A DNA stretch of 64,000 nt from CAXTEJ01 sp964243295 (GCA_964243295.1 CAXTEJ010000008.1:1-64000), one strand, 5' to 3'. Counted from the first letter of the stretch, positions 25,086 to 34,035 are shown. A program made the numbers and translations. Notes: generated by a model from the sequence alone, not told the origin.

Positions 25086-26134
25086 CCGCCACCGCCGACC
25101 GTCCCCTGAGTCTCGACCTCGGCGCAGACACGCCGGCCCACGCCGAGGTCGAGCCCCGCGTCATCACCTACGCCGAAGCGGTCCGCGAGGCCATGGGCGA
25201 GGCGATGGAGGCCGACGACCGCGTGTTCATCCTGGGCGAGGACATCGGTGTCTACGGCGGCGCGTTCGGCGTCACCGGCGACCTGATGCACCGCTTCGGT
25301 GCCGAGCGCGTGCGCGACACCCCGATCAGCGAGCTCGGCATCGTCGGCGCGGCCGTCGGCGCCGCGCTCGCCGGCATGCGCCCCATCGTCGAGATCCAGT
25401 TCTCCGACTTCACCTGCCAGGCGATGGACCAGATCGTCAACCAGGCGGCGAAGATCCACTTCATGCTCGGCGGCGCGGCGACCGTGCCCATGGTGCTGCG
25501 CACACCCCTCGGCTCGGGCACCGGCGCCGCCGCCCAGCACTCGCAGAGCCTGGAGGCGTGGTTCGCGCACGTGCCCGGCCTCAAGGTCGTCATGCCGGCC
25601 ACCCCCGCCGACGCCAAGGGGCTGCTGCTGTCGGCCATCGACGACCCCAACCCGGTCATCGTGCTGGAGCACAAGCTGCTCTACCGCACGTCCGGGCCTG
25701 TGCCGGTCGGCGCGCAGCGGGTGCCGATCGGCGTCACCGCCCAGCGACGCAGCGGCGACACCCTCACGATCGTCGCCACCGGCATCATGGTGTCGCGGGC
25801 GCTCGAGGCCGCCGAGGCGCTGGCCGCCGACGGCATCGAGGCCGACGTGCTCGACGTCCGCACCCTCAGCCCGCTCGACGAGCAGCCGATCATCGACTCG
25901 GTGTCGCGCACCGGCCGTGCCCTGCTGGTGCAGGAGGCGCCCGGCCACGGCGGTTTCATGGGCGAGGTCGCCGCCCGCATCGCCGGCTCGAGCGCGCTCT
26001 ACCACCTGCTCGCGCCGGTCAAGCGGCTCGGCGGGCTGGAGGTGCCGATGCCCTACGCCCCGACCCTCGAGCGCGCCGCCGTGCCCCAGGTGCCGGACGT
26101 CGTGGCCGCCGCACGCGCGCTCGCGGAGGCGTGA
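25082..26134 (+). CDS. 2-oxo acid / acetoin dehydrogenase E1 beta
   Basis: Beta chain of the ThDP-dependent E1, 350 aa. The ATG overlaps the E1alpha stop (ATGA). Conserved features are FILGEDIGVYGGAFGVT with the ThDP-activating Glu, RVRDTPISELGIVGAAVGAA, PIVEIQFSDFTCQAMDQI, and the C-terminal transketolase domain VLDVRTLSPLDEQPIIDS. An N-terminal stretch of about 30 residues before ITYAEAVREAMGEAM is an extension. It works only with E1alpha and the E2 encoded next. Confidence 0.93.
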   Translation: MTATADRPLSLDLGADTPAHAEVEPRVITYAEAVREAMGEAMEADDRVFILGEDIGVYGGAFGVTGDLMHRFGAERVRDTPISELGIVGAAVGAALAGMRPIVEIQFSDFTCQAMDQIVNQAAKIHFMLGGAATVPMVLRTPLGSGTGAAAQHSQSLEAWFAHVPGLKVVMPATPADAKGLLLSAIDDPNPVIVLEHKLLYRTSGPVPVGAQRVPIGVTAQRRSGDTLTIVATGIMVSRALEAAEALAADGIEADVLDVRTLSPLDEQPIIDSVSRTGRALLVQEAPGHGGFMGEVAARIAGSSALYHLLAPVKRLGGLEVPMPYAPTLERAAVPQVPDVVAAARALAEA

Positions 26135-26136
26135 GC

Positions 26137-27618
26137 GTGCCGTACGACGTGCCGATCCGGATGCCCAAGATGTCGATGACGATGACCGAGGGCGAGCTCG
26201 TCACGTGGTCGGTCGCGCCGGGCGAGCAGGTGAGCGCCGGCGACACCGTCTGCGAGGTGATGACCGACAAGGTCGACATGGAGGTCGAGGCACCGGTCGA
26301 CGGCACGCTGCTGCGCATCGAGGTCGAAACGGGCGTCGTCGCCGTCGGCACTCCCATCGCCTGGATCTCGAGCGACCAGCCCGACCCGATGGGCGACCTG
26401 TTCGAGGACGACCCGCAGCGCGACGCTGCCGCCGCCTCGAGCGAGCCCGAGCCCGGGACACAGCCCGAGCCCGGGACACAGCCCGAGCCCGGATCGCAGC
26501 CCGAGCCGCAGCCGGACGCCGGTGCGGCCGAGGTCGCGGTGCCAGCGCCGGTCGAGCCGGACGCCGTGGCCGAACCCGCTGCGCCCCCACCCCCGGCACT
26601 CCCACCGCTGGCGCCCGCACCGCCGGCGCCGGCCGCCGCGCCAGCCCCCGCCCCAGCTTCACTTCCCGCCTCCGCGCCGGCCGCACCCGTCGGCGCGTCG
26701 AACGGGGCGCGGGCCGGGACGGCACCGGTCGCCGCCGTGCCGCGCGCCCGGTTCCTCGCCCGCGAGCACTCCCTCGACCTGCGCGACCTGGAGGGCACCG
26801 GGCCCGGGGCCCGCGTGCTGGTGGCCGACGTCGAGCGCGCGCTCGCCGGCATCCCGACCCAGCAGCCGTCGCCGGCCCCAGCCCTTTCACCCGTTGTCGC
26901 GCAACCGGTCCAGGCACCTGCGCCGACCAGCGACGGTGTCCCACGGTCCACGTCGACGTCGCGCCGCGCGGCGGCCGTGCGCGCCGCCGTGGCACGGGCC
27001 ATGACCGCGAGCGCGACGGTGCCGCAGTTCACGGTGTGGCGTGACCTCGACCTCGAGCCGCTGGAGGCGACGCGGCGGGGGATCTCGTACACGACCCTGC
27101 TGCTGCGCGGCTACGCCGCGGCGCTGCGCGAGGTGCCTGCGCTGCGCACCCGCTGGGACGGCACCGCCGCCGCGCACGTCGACCAGATCGCGGTCGGCCT
27201 GGCCGTCGACACCCCGGACGGGCTGCTGGTGCCGGTGTTCGCCGATCCCGACCTCGTGCCGGTCGAGGTGCTCGACGCCGACGTCCGCACTACCGCAGCG
27301 ACCGCCCGGACGGGCAAGATCGACGCCGTGCACCTGCTCTCGGCCACTGGCACCCTGTCGAACCTCGGCGGGCTCGGCGTCGACCGCTTCCAGGCCCTCG
27401 TCACCCCGCCGCAGGCCAGCGTGCTGTCGGCCGGCGCGTCGAGCCGGCGTCCGGTCGCGGTGCCGGGCGGCCTCGGCGTCGGCCTGCGGGTGACGGTCGG
27501 GCTCACGGTCGACCACCGGGTCGCCGACGGCGCCGACGGTGCGCGCGTGCTCGCCTCGCTCGCGCAGTCGTGCGCCGAGCCGCTGCGGTTGCTCGGCCCG
27601 ACGGGGGTGCGGCGGTGA
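26137..27618 (+). CDS. Dihydrolipoamide acyltransferase (E2) of the 2-oxo acid / acetoin dehydrogenase complex
   Basis: Core acyltransferase of the complex, about 493 aa. A single lipoyl domain (residues about 5-80) has the lipoylation Lys in MTDKVDMEVEAP; a long Pro/Glu/Ala linker follows, including three PEPG(T/S)Q repeats encoded by tandem DNA repeats at 26447-26505. The E1/E3-binding domain is PRARFLAREHSLDLRDL to GPGARVLVADVERAL, and the catalytic domain ends TVGLTVDHRVADGADG, with the active His and Asp. I prefer the GTG at 26137, which has GGAGG seven bases upstream; the GTG at 26131 has no room for an RBS. No E3 gene is present in the window. Confidence 0.9.
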   Translation: MPYDVPIRMPKMSMTMTEGELVTWSVAPGEQVSAGDTVCEVMTDKVDMEVEAPVDGTLLRIEVETGVVAVGTPIAWISSDQPDPMGDLFEDDPQRDAAAASSEPEPGTQPEPGTQPEPGSQPEPQPDAGAAEVAVPAPVEPDAVAEPAAPPPPALPPLAPAPPAPAAAPAPAPASLPASAPAAPVGASNGARAGTAPVAAVPRARFLAREHSLDLRDLEGTGPGARVLVADVERALAGIPTQQPSPAPALSPVVAQPVQAPAPTSDGVPRSTSTSRRAAAVRAAVARAMTASATVPQFTVWRDLDLEPLEATRRGISYTTLLLRGYAAALREVPALRTRWDGTAAAHVDQIAVGLAVDTPDGLLVPVFADPDLVPVEVLDADVRTTAATARTGKIDAVHLLSATGTLSNLGGLGVDRFQALVTPPQASVLSAGASSRRPVAVPGGLGVGLRVTVGLTVDHRVADGADGARVLASLAQSCAEPLRLLGPTGVRR

Positions 27619-29414
27619 GCGGGGCGGCGACGGACGTGACAACCGTTGCCCTGCACGGTGTCGGGGTCAGCGCCGGCGCCGGCGGGGTGCCTGTCGTCGG
27701 GCCGGTGGCGCGCGTCGTGCGTCGCACCGGCGAGCCCACACCGCAGACGGTGACGGACGTCGACACGGAGGCCGGCCGCCTGACAGGTGCGCTCACCGAG
27801 GTCGCCGACGACCTCACCGCGCGCGCGGCTGCGGCCAGCGGCGAGATCGCCGACATCCTCGCCGCCACCGCGATGATGGCCCAGGACACCGCGCTGGCCG
27901 ACGGTGCCCGGCAGTTCGTGCGCGACCACCGGGTGAGCGCGCAGCGCGCCGTCTGGGTCGTGGCCGGCGACTACGCCGACACGCTGGCGGGTCTGGGCGG
28001 CTACCTGGCCGAGCGCGCGAGCGACGTGCGCGACGTCCGCGACCGGGTGGTCGCCCGGCTCGACGGCACGCCGCCGCCCGGGCTGCCCGACCCCGGCGGC
28101 CCGCACGTGCTGGTCGCCGACGACCTCGCACCGGCCGACACCGCGGGCCTCGACCCGAGCCTGGTGCTCGCGCTCGTCACCGAGCAGGGTGGGCCGACCG
28201 GCCACACCGCCATCATCGCCCGCAGCCTCGGCCTGCCCGCGATCGTCGCCTGCCCCGCCGCGCGCGCCCTCACCGACGGCGAGCTGGTGCGCGTCGACGG
28301 TGCGGCCGGCACCGTGACCACCGGGATCGACCCCGCCACGCCGGTCACCGTCCCGGCCGCCGGGGCGCGCACGTCGCTGGGTTCGGGCCCCCACACCACG
28401 GCCGACGGCCACGAGGTCACGCTGCTCGCCAACGTCGGCGACGGCGCGGGGGCCCGGCGAGCCCACGACCTCGGCGCGCGCGGCAGCGGGCTGTTCCGCA
28501 CCGAGCTCGGCTTCCTCGACCGGACGACGGCGCCCACCGTCGAGGAGCAGCAGCGGGCCTACGCCGAGGTGCTGCGGGCGCTGCCGGGCCGGGTCGTCGT
28601 CCGCACCCTCGACGCGGGCGCCGACAAGCCGCTGCCCTTCCTGGGCCTGGACGGCGAGCCCAACCCCGCGCTCGGCGTGCGCGGGCTGCGCGTGGCGCTG
28701 GTCGACGAGCAGGTGCTGACCGACCAGCTCACGGCTGTCGCCGCCGCAGCTGCCGACGCGGCGTGCGAGGTGTGGGTCATGGCGCCGATGGTGGCGACCG
28801 TGGCGGAGGCGCGCTGGTTCCGCGAGCGCTGCGAGCGGCACGGGCTGGCGGGCGAACAGGACGAGTCGGGCAGGTCGGCCAAGGTCGGCGTGATGGTGGA
28901 GGTGCCGTCGGCCGCGTTGCTGGCCGACGAGCTGCTCGACGTGGTCGACTTCCTGTCCATCGGCACCAACGACCTCACCCAGTACGCGCTCGCGGCCGAC
29001 CGCGTCGCGGGTCCGCTCGCTGCCCTCAACGACCCGTGGCAGCCGGCCGTGCTGCGGCTGGTGGCCATGGCGGCGTCCGCGGGCGCTCGGCACGGCAAGC
29101 CGGTCGGCGTCTGCGGCGAGGCCGCCGCCGACCCGGCGCTGGCCGCCGTGCTCGTCGGGCTCGGCGTCACGAGCCTGTCGGCGGACGCCGGGGTGCTGGG
29201 TGAGGTGGCCGGCTGCCTCGCTGCGGTGTCACTGCAGCAGTGCCGCGACGCCGCGGCCGCAGCAGTCGCCGCGACGTCGCCGGAGGCCGCCCGCGAGGCC
29301 GCGGCGCCCCACCTGTCCCCCGCCGCGGCACCAGCCGCGACGGGCACGCACACCGCGACCACGCCCGTGGCCGCGGCGACCCCCGACGGCGTGCCGGTCA
29401 CGGCCGCCACCTGA
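27615..29414 (+). CDS. ptsI: Enzyme I of the phosphotransferase system
   Basis: Phosphoenolpyruvate-protein phosphotransferase: takes phosphate from PEP, producing pyruvate, and passes it to HPr. 599 aa from the GTG at 27615, which overlaps the E2 stop. The phospho-His is in GGPTGHTAIIARSLGLPA (about His197); the PEP-binding barrel has GIGLFRTE-like GSGLFRTELGFLDR, RTLDAGADKPLPFL and SIGTNDLTQYALAADR; and the acid Cys is in VGVCGEAAADP. A long acidic C-terminal Ala tail is extra. Placing Enzyme I in the same operon as the dehydrogenase ties PTS flux, whose by-product is pyruvate, to the complex. Confidence 0.93.
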   Translation: MSGAATDVTTVALHGVGVSAGAGGVPVVGPVARVVRRTGEPTPQTVTDVDTEAGRLTGALTEVADDLTARAAAASGEIADILAATAMMAQDTALADGARQFVRDHRVSAQRAVWVVAGDYADTLAGLGGYLAERASDVRDVRDRVVARLDGTPPPGLPDPGGPHVLVADDLAPADTAGLDPSLVLALVTEQGGPTGHTAIIARSLGLPAIVACPAARALTDGELVRVDGAAGTVTTGIDPATPVTVPAAGARTSLGSGPHTTADGHEVTLLANVGDGAGARRAHDLGARGSGLFRTELGFLDRTTAPTVEEQQRAYAEVLRALPGRVVVRTLDAGADKPLPFLGLDGEPNPALGVRGLRVALVDEQVLTDQLTAVAAAAADAACEVWVMAPMVATVAEARWFRERCERHGLAGEQDESGRSAKVGVMVEVPSAALLADELLDVVDFLSIGTNDLTQYALAADRVAGPLAALNDPWQPAVLRLVAMAASAGARHGKPVGVCGEAAADPALAAVLVGLGVTSLSADAGVLGEVAGCLAAVSLQQCRDAAAAAVAATSPEAAREAAAPHLSPAAAPAATGTHTATTPVAAATPDGVPVTAAT

Positions 29415-29431
29415 CCCGACAGGAGCCCTCC

Positions 29432-29716
29432 GTGGCCCGCAAGAGCGTCCTCGTCATCTGCGGCACCGGCGTCGCGACGTCGACCGTCGTGGCCGCCAGC
29501 GTCCGCGACCACTGCGCGGGGCTCGGCATCGACGTCGACGTCCGGCAGGGCAAGGTCATGGACCTGCTGTCCGGCTCGCCCGACGTCGACGTCATCGTCG
29601 CCACCACGACCGTGCCCGACACGGTCACGGTGCCCGTCGTCCCCGGTCTGCCGTTCCTGACGGGGATCGGCCGCGAGGCCGCGCTGGACGAGGTCGTCCA
29701 GCACCTGCGCGACTGA
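29432..29716 (+). CDS. PTS EIIB, galactitol/polyol-like
   Basis: A 94-residue EIIB of the PTS_IIB (lactose/cellobiose/GatB-like) fold. VLVICGTGVATSTVVA carries the phospho-Cys (Cys10) in the CGTG motif characteristic of GatB. The GTG start has AGGAG six bases upstream. It accepts phosphate from the EIIA at 31223-31708 and phosphorylates the sugar on the EIIC encoded next. The substrate is probably a polyol or ketose by family resemblance, but this is not determined. Confidence 0.88.
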   Translation: MARKSVLVICGTGVATSTVVAASVRDHCAGLGIDVDVRQGKVMDLLSGSPDVDVIVATTTVPDTVTVPVVPGLPFLTGIGREAALDEVVQHLRD

Positions 29717-29767
29717 GGTCGCGCCGGTCCGTCCACCAGTTCACCCGGTTGTCAAAGGAGACACCCC

Positions 29768-31207
29768 ATGGAAGCGGTCTCGGCCTACCTCAACGACCTC
29801 GGCGCCGCCGTGGTCCTGCCCGTGCTCATCACCCTGTTCGCGGTGGTGCTCGGCCAGCGCTTCACGCGCGCCCTGCGCTCCGGCATCCTCATCGGCGTCG
29901 GCTTCGTCGGCATCAACCTGGTGATTGGCCTGCTGTTCGGTCAGGTCAGCCCGGTGGCCGAAGCCCTGGCCAGGCGGTTCTCGGTCGACCTGGACGTCGT
30001 CGACGTCGGCTGGCCGTCGAGCGCGGCGATCGCGTTCGGCTCCAAGGTGGGCGCGGTCATCATTCCCGTCTGCCTGCTGCTCAACGTGGTGCTGCTCGCC
30101 ATCGGGCTGACCCGGACGTTCGACATCGACCTGTGGAACTACTGGCACTTCGCCCTGGGGGGCGCGCTCGTCGCCTCCGTGACCGGCAGCTTCTGGTGGG
30201 GCGTTCTCGGCGCCTGCATCGCGATGGTGGTGACGCTGGCCCTCGCGGACTGGTCCGCACCGTTGGTGCAGAAGTACTTCAGCTTTCCCGACATCTCGTT
30301 CCCGCACGGCACGAGCGCGCCGTACGTGCTGTTCGCCCTGCCGCTCAACGCCCTCATGGACCGCATCCCCGGCCTGAACAAGCTCGAGGCCGACCCGGCC
30401 ACCATCAACCGCCGGTTCGGCGTGTTCGGCGAGACGCTGTTCCTCGGCCTGGGCATCGGCCTGCTGCTCGGTCTTGCCGGCTACGGGTTCGACCAGCCGC
30501 GCGCCGACTCGATCGCGATCCTGTCGCTCGGCATCAACGTCGCCGCCATCATGGTGATCCTGCCGCGCATGGTCGCCATCCTCATGGAGGGCCTCGTGCC
30601 CGTCTCCGAGGCAGCACGCACCTTCGTGCAGAAGCGTTTCCCCGGCCGGAAGTTCTACATCGGCCTCGACGCCGCGATCGCCGTCGGCCAGCCCGCGGTC
30701 ATCGCCACGTCGCTGATCCTCGTGCCCGTCACGCTGCTGGTCGCGATCGCCCTCGCCCCGCTCGGCAACCAGGTGCTGCCGCTGGTCGACCTCGCGACGA
30801 TCCCGTTCATCGTGGCCATCATGGTGCCGATCTTCCGCGGCAACATCGTCCGCTCCGTCATCGGTGGCGCCATCGTCATCGGCGGCGGCCTGTTCATCGC
30901 CACCGCCCTGGCCGCCACCTTCACCCGGGTGGCGCTGGCGTCCGGCTTCGAGAACACGACCGGCTCGTCGCAGATCTCCTCGCTGGTCGACGGCGCCAAC
31001 CCGCTGACCGGGCTGCTCGTCGGCGTCAGCAAGATCGGCGACGCCGCGATCATCGTGCTGGCGCTGCTCGCACTGCTGTTCGCCACCTGGGTGCGCCGCA
31101 TCGTGCGTCGCCGGGACGACGACGGCGACGTCGACGCGGGCGCGGTGACCGCGCCGGCCGGGCGGCACGCCACCAGCGGCCCCACCGGTGCGACGGCGCC
31201 GGTCTGA
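29768..31207 (+). CDS. PTS EIIC, galactitol-like (GatC family)
   Basis: A 479-residue integral membrane transporter with about twelve hydrophobic stretches, of the PTS-GAT EIIC family (AVVLPVLITLFAVVLGQRF near the N-terminus, LYLW-like region replaced by IDLWNYWHFALGGALV, and SFPDISFPHGTSAPYV before a large loop). It has an AAGGAG RBS seven bases from its ATG. It imports and, with EIIB, phosphorylates its substrate. The C-terminus is a charged tail. Part of the operon with EIIB and EIIA. Confidence 0.9.
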   Translation: MEAVSAYLNDLGAAVVLPVLITLFAVVLGQRFTRALRSGILIGVGFVGINLVIGLLFGQVSPVAEALARRFSVDLDVVDVGWPSSAAIAFGSKVGAVIIPVCLLLNVVLLAIGLTRTFDIDLWNYWHFALGGALVASVTGSFWWGVLGACIAMVVTLALADWSAPLVQKYFSFPDISFPHGTSAPYVLFALPLNALMDRIPGLNKLEADPATINRRFGVFGETLFLGLGIGLLLGLAGYGFDQPRADSIAILSLGINVAAIMVILPRMVAILMEGLVPVSEAARTFVQKRFPGRKFYIGLDAAIAVGQPAVIATSLILVPVTLLVAIALAPLGNQVLPLVDLATIPFIVAIMVPIFRGNIVRSVIGGAIVIGGGLFIATALAATFTRVALASGFENTTGSSQISSLVDGANPLTGLLVGVSKIGDAAIIVLALLALLFATWVRRIVRRRDDDGDVDAGAVTAPAGRHATSGPTGATAPV

Positions 31208-31222
31208 GCCCTCGGCACCCAG

Positions 31223-31708
31223 ATGACCGGAACCGACGGCACCGCGCAGGCCATCGCGGTGGTCGCCGAGCTCTCGCTCGTGCGACCACCGGTGGCCGAC
31301 GCCCAGACGCTGCTGCGGCTGGTCGCCGAGCGCGCGGCCGCCGCCGGCTACGCCACGCCCACCTTCGCCCAGGCGCTGCTCGACCGTGAGGCCAGCTACC
31401 CCACCGGCCTGCCCACGCCGGTGCCCGTGGCCATCCCGCACGCCGACTGCGCCCACGTGCTGCGTCCCGGGCTCGCGGCGGTGCTGCTCGACCCCGCCGT
31501 GCCCTTCGGTGAGATGGGCAGCACCGACCGCGCGGTCGACGTCCGGCTGGTCGTCGTGCTGCTCGTGACCGACCCGGCGGCGCAGACGGGGCTGCTGGCC
31601 AGCCTGATCACCGCGCTGCGCCGCCCCGACCTCGCCGACGTCCTGGCCGGTGTCGACGACCCGCAGGCCCTCGCGGCCGCCCTGACGGGGCTGCTCGGGC
31701 AGCCCTAG
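31223..31708 (+). CDS. PTS EIIA, fructose/mannitol/galactitol (EIIA-2) type
   Basis: A 161-residue EIIA with the phospho-His in PVAIPHADCAHVL (His73), the family signature, and a fold matching PTS_EIIA type 2. It takes phosphate from HPr and hands it to the EIIB at 29432-29716. It is the last gene of the E1alpha-to-EIIA series; a SorC regulator gene follows 69 bp later. No terminator hairpin is evident in that gap, so read-through into the regulator is possible. Confidence 0.9.
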   Translation: MTGTDGTAQAIAVVAELSLVRPPVADAQTLLRLVAERAAAAGYATPTFAQALLDREASYPTGLPTPVPVAIPHADCAHVLRPGLAAVLLDPAVPFGEMGSTDRAVDVRLVVVLLVTDPAAQTGLLASLITALRRPDLADVLAGVDDPQALAAALTGLLGQP

Positions 31709-31756
31709 CGGCGGTTCGCCGGCGCACCGGTGGGGTGGCATCATGGATCGGGCCTT

Positions 31757-31766
31757 GTGCACGTGC
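31757..31766. promoter_or_regulatory. GTGCACGTGC motif upstream of the first SorC regulator
   Basis: Contains the perfect palindrome GCACGTGC (31759-31766) overlapping GTGCAC, 11 bp before the proposed start. It shares the GTGCA/TGCAC half-sites with the candidate operators at 24032 and 32985, but without a spacer. Confidence 0.35.
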
Positions 31767-31777
31767 GACGAGCGGAT

Positions 31778-32776
31778 GTGACGGTGTCGACCCCCCGAGA
31801 CGACCAGGCCCTGGCCGCGGTGGCCCGGCGCTACTACCTGGGGGGCAGGTCCCAGCAGCAGATCGCCGACGAGCTCGGCATCAGCCGCTCCAACATCTCT
31901 CGCATGCTCACCGCGGCGCTCGAGCGGGGCATCGTCGAGATCCGGGTGCACGACCCCTCGGGCCGCGACGACGACCTCGAGCAGGCGCTCGCGCAGACAT
32001 TCGGGCTGCGGGAGGCACGGGTGGCGCTGCGCGGTGACCGGGCTGACCGTGGTGACCGGGACGACCCCCACCCGCACGTGGGCCAGCTGGCTGCTGAGCT
32101 GCTGCAGGAGACCGCCGTCGACGGCGCACGACTGGCCCTGTCGTGGGGGCACGCGCTGCAGGCCATGGTGGCGGCCGTGCGGCCCGGGCGCGAGCACGCG
32201 GTCGACCTCGTCCAGCTGGTCGGCGGCCTCCCCTCGGTGCCGCACGAGACCAGCGGTCAGGAGCTGCTGCGCGACCTCGCCGGCCGCCTGGGCGCTCGCA
32301 GCCAGCACTACCTGCACGCCCCCGCCGTGCTCTCGAGCCCCGCCGCCGTCGCGGCGCTGCTCACCGAGTCGTCCGTCGCGCAGACGCTGCAGGCGGCCCG
32401 CGAGGCCGACGTCGCGTTCGTCGGCATCGGCTCACCCCAGCAGGGCTCGTCCTCGCGCGTGCTCGACGCCGCCATCGGCACCAGAACCGTTGCGCGACGG
32501 CGGTTCTGGGCCGCCGGCCCGGTAGGCGACGTCGCCTCGCGCTACTACGACGCGTACGGCCGCCCCATCCAGGGGGACGTCGACGCGCAGGTCGTCGGGG
32601 TGACCATCGCTGACCTGCGCGCAGTCCCGACCGTCGTCGGCGTGGCGTGCGGCCAGGCGAAGGTGCCGGCCGTCCTCGGCGCCCTGCGCGGCGAGATCGT
32701 CGACGTGCTGGTGTGCGACGACGGGCTGGCCCGGTCCGTGCTGGAGGCGGCCGGCGCCACCAGCGCGTCCGCCTGA
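31778..32776 (+). CDS. SorC/DeoR-family sugar-phosphate-responsive regulator 1
   Basis: A 332-residue SorC-family regulator. The N-terminal helix-turn-helix is SQQQIADELGISRSNISRML (about residues 27-46), and the C-terminal putative sugar-binding domain spans about residues 80-330 (LALSWGHALQAMV, VQLVGGLPSVPHETSGQELL, CDDGLARSVLEAAGA). Such proteins bind phosphorylated sugars and regulate neighbouring catabolic genes. It is paralogous to the next gene, including the upstream sequence GGATGTGACG around the start. GTG at 31778 is chosen by analogy with that paralogue; GTG at 31784 is possible. Confidence 0.9.
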   Translation: MTVSTPRDDQALAAVARRYYLGGRSQQQIADELGISRSNISRMLTAALERGIVEIRVHDPSGRDDDLEQALAQTFGLREARVALRGDRADRGDRDDPHPHVGQLAAELLQETAVDGARLALSWGHALQAMVAAVRPGREHAVDLVQLVGGLPSVPHETSGQELLRDLAGRLGARSQHYLHAPAVLSSPAAVAALLTESSVAQTLQAAREADVAFVGIGSPQQGSSSRVLDAAIGTRTVARRRFWAAGPVGDVASRYYDAYGRPIQGDVDAQVVGVTIADLRAVPTVVGVACGQAKVPAVLGALRGEIVDVLVCDDGLARSVLEAAGATSASA

Positions 32777-32796
32777 CGCACCTGGCAGGGGCAGCA

Positions 32797-32826
32797 GCCA
32801 CCCGACGTGGCCACGGCGGGGGTGGC
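32797..32826 (+). terminator. Possible terminator after SorC regulator 1
   Basis: Stem GCCACCC (32797-32803) pairs with GGGTGGC (32820-32826) across a 16-nt loop that can form inner pairs. Position just after the stop codon is suitable; strength is moderate. Confidence 0.4.
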
Positions 32827-32952
32827 GTCGGTCGCTGTCGGCGGGTCCGACCAGCGGGTGGCAGGGGGACCTCGGCCCCCGTCACGCCGTGGCCGCGCCC
32901 GTGATCCAGGTCCGCCGCAGCGCCGTCGTCACCGACGTGCACGCCCGGACCC

Positions 32953-33000
32953 TTGATCGTGACGCACGTCTCACGCTATACCTGTGCACACGATCGTGCA
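32953..33000 (+). promoter_or_regulatory. Promoter and operator candidate of SorC regulator 2
   Basis: A -35-like TTGATC (32953-32958) and a -10-like TATACC (32977-32982) are 18 bp apart, among the clearest promoter hexamers in the window. Immediately downstream, at the expected transcription start, lies TGCAC-ACGATC-GTGCA (32985-33000), centred on the palindrome CACGATCGTG. A repressor bound there would block initiation, which suggests autoregulation. Confidence 0.6.
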
Positions 33001-33015
33001 GACGAGTGAACGGAT

Positions 33016-34035
33016 GTGACGATGCCCGCTCCCCGCGACACCGGCGACCTGCTGCGCGTCGCCCGGCTGTACTACGTCGACCGGCAGTCGCAGCAGCAGA
33101 TCGCCACGGCCCTCGGCACCAGCCGCTCGAACGTCTCACGCATGCTCACGGCCGCCTGCGACGCCGGCCTCGTCGAGATCCGGGTCGTCGACCCCGCCGG
33201 CCGCGACAGCGAGCTCGAGCACCGGCTGCGCTCGACGTTCGGGCTGCGCGACGCCCGCGTCGCCGCCCGGCCGCGCACCCCGGGCGCCGGTGACCCGCTC
33301 GCCGCCGTCGGCACGCTCGCCGCGCGGCTGCTGGTCGAGAGCGTCACCGACTCCATGACCGTCGCCCTCTCCTGGGGCACCGCGCTGCAGGCGATGGTCT
33401 GGGCGGTGCAGACCGATCGCCCGTACGCCGTGCAGCTGGCCCAGCTCGTCGGTGGCCTGTCGGCCATCCGCAACGAGATCAGCGGGCACGAGCTGCTGCG
33501 CGAGCTGTCGGTGCGGCTCGGCGCCACCCACGTCAACTACCTGCACGCACCCGCGACGCTCACCACCCGCGAGGCGCGTGACTCCCTGCTCACCGAGGCG
33601 TCGGTGGCCCAGGCGCTCGACCACGCCCGACGCGCCGACATCGCCTTCGTCGGCATCGGCACGCCGGCGCACGGGTCGTCGTCCGCGGTGCTGGAGTCGT
33701 TGTCGCTCAGCGAGTCCGAGGCCATCGACTTCTGGTCGCGCACCCCGGTGGGCGATGTCGCCGCCCGCTACGTCGACGCGCAGGGCCGCCCGGTGACCGG
33801 TGCCGTCGCCGAGCGCGTGCTGGCCGTCAGCGCCGCCGACCTGCACGCCATCCCCACGGTGGTCGGCGTCGCGAGCGGGCGCATCAAGGCCCCTGGCGTG
33901 CTGGGCGCCCTGCGCGGCCACCTGCTCGACGTCCTGGTGTGCGACGAGGGGCTGGCGCGCGCGGTGCTGGCCGCCGACAGCCGGCCGACGACCGAGGCCG
34001 GCGCCGCCGCAGACCTCCAGGAGGTGCTCGCGTGA
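33016..34035 (+). CDS. SorC/DeoR-family sugar-phosphate-responsive regulator 2
   Basis: A 339-residue paralogue of the preceding regulator, sharing HTH SQQQIATALGTSRSNVSRML and sensor segments such as VALSWGTALQAMVWAVQ, QLVGGLSAIRNEISGHELL and AHGSSSAVLESL. The start may be GTG 33016 or ATG 33022 (GTGACGATG). Its stop overlaps the gutM start by 4 bp, placing it in the glucitol-type PTS operon that it probably regulates. The first regulator more likely serves the dehydrogenase/galactitol-like operon, though both could share targets given similar motifs upstream. Confidence 0.9.
   Translation: MTMPAPRDTGDLLRVARLYYVDRQSQQQIATALGTSRSNVSRMLTAACDAGLVEIRVVDPAGRDSELEHRLRSTFGLRDARVAARPRTPGAGDPLAAVGTLAARLLVESVTDSMTVALSWGTALQAMVWAVQTDRPYAVQLAQLVGGLSAIRNEISGHELLRELSVRLGATHVNYLHAPATLTTREARDSLLTEASVAQALDHARRADIAFVGIGTPAHGSSSAVLESLSLSESEAIDFWSRTPVGDVAARYVDAQGRPVTGAVAERVLAVSAADLHAIPTVVGVASGRIKAPGVLGALRGHLLDVLVCDEGLARAVLAADSRPTTEAGAAADLQEVLA

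Noticed and set aside
23562..31708. Calling the E1-E2 genes the housekeeping pyruvate dehydrogenase
   Set aside because: E1alpha looks more like AcoA, E3 is absent, and many actinobacteria use an AceE-type E1 for pyruvate; the substrate is left open.
29741..32317. 858-codon minus-strand open frame opposite the EIIC, EIIA and SorC genes
   Set aside because: Shadow of high-GC codon bias; His/Asp/Gly-rich translation without domains.
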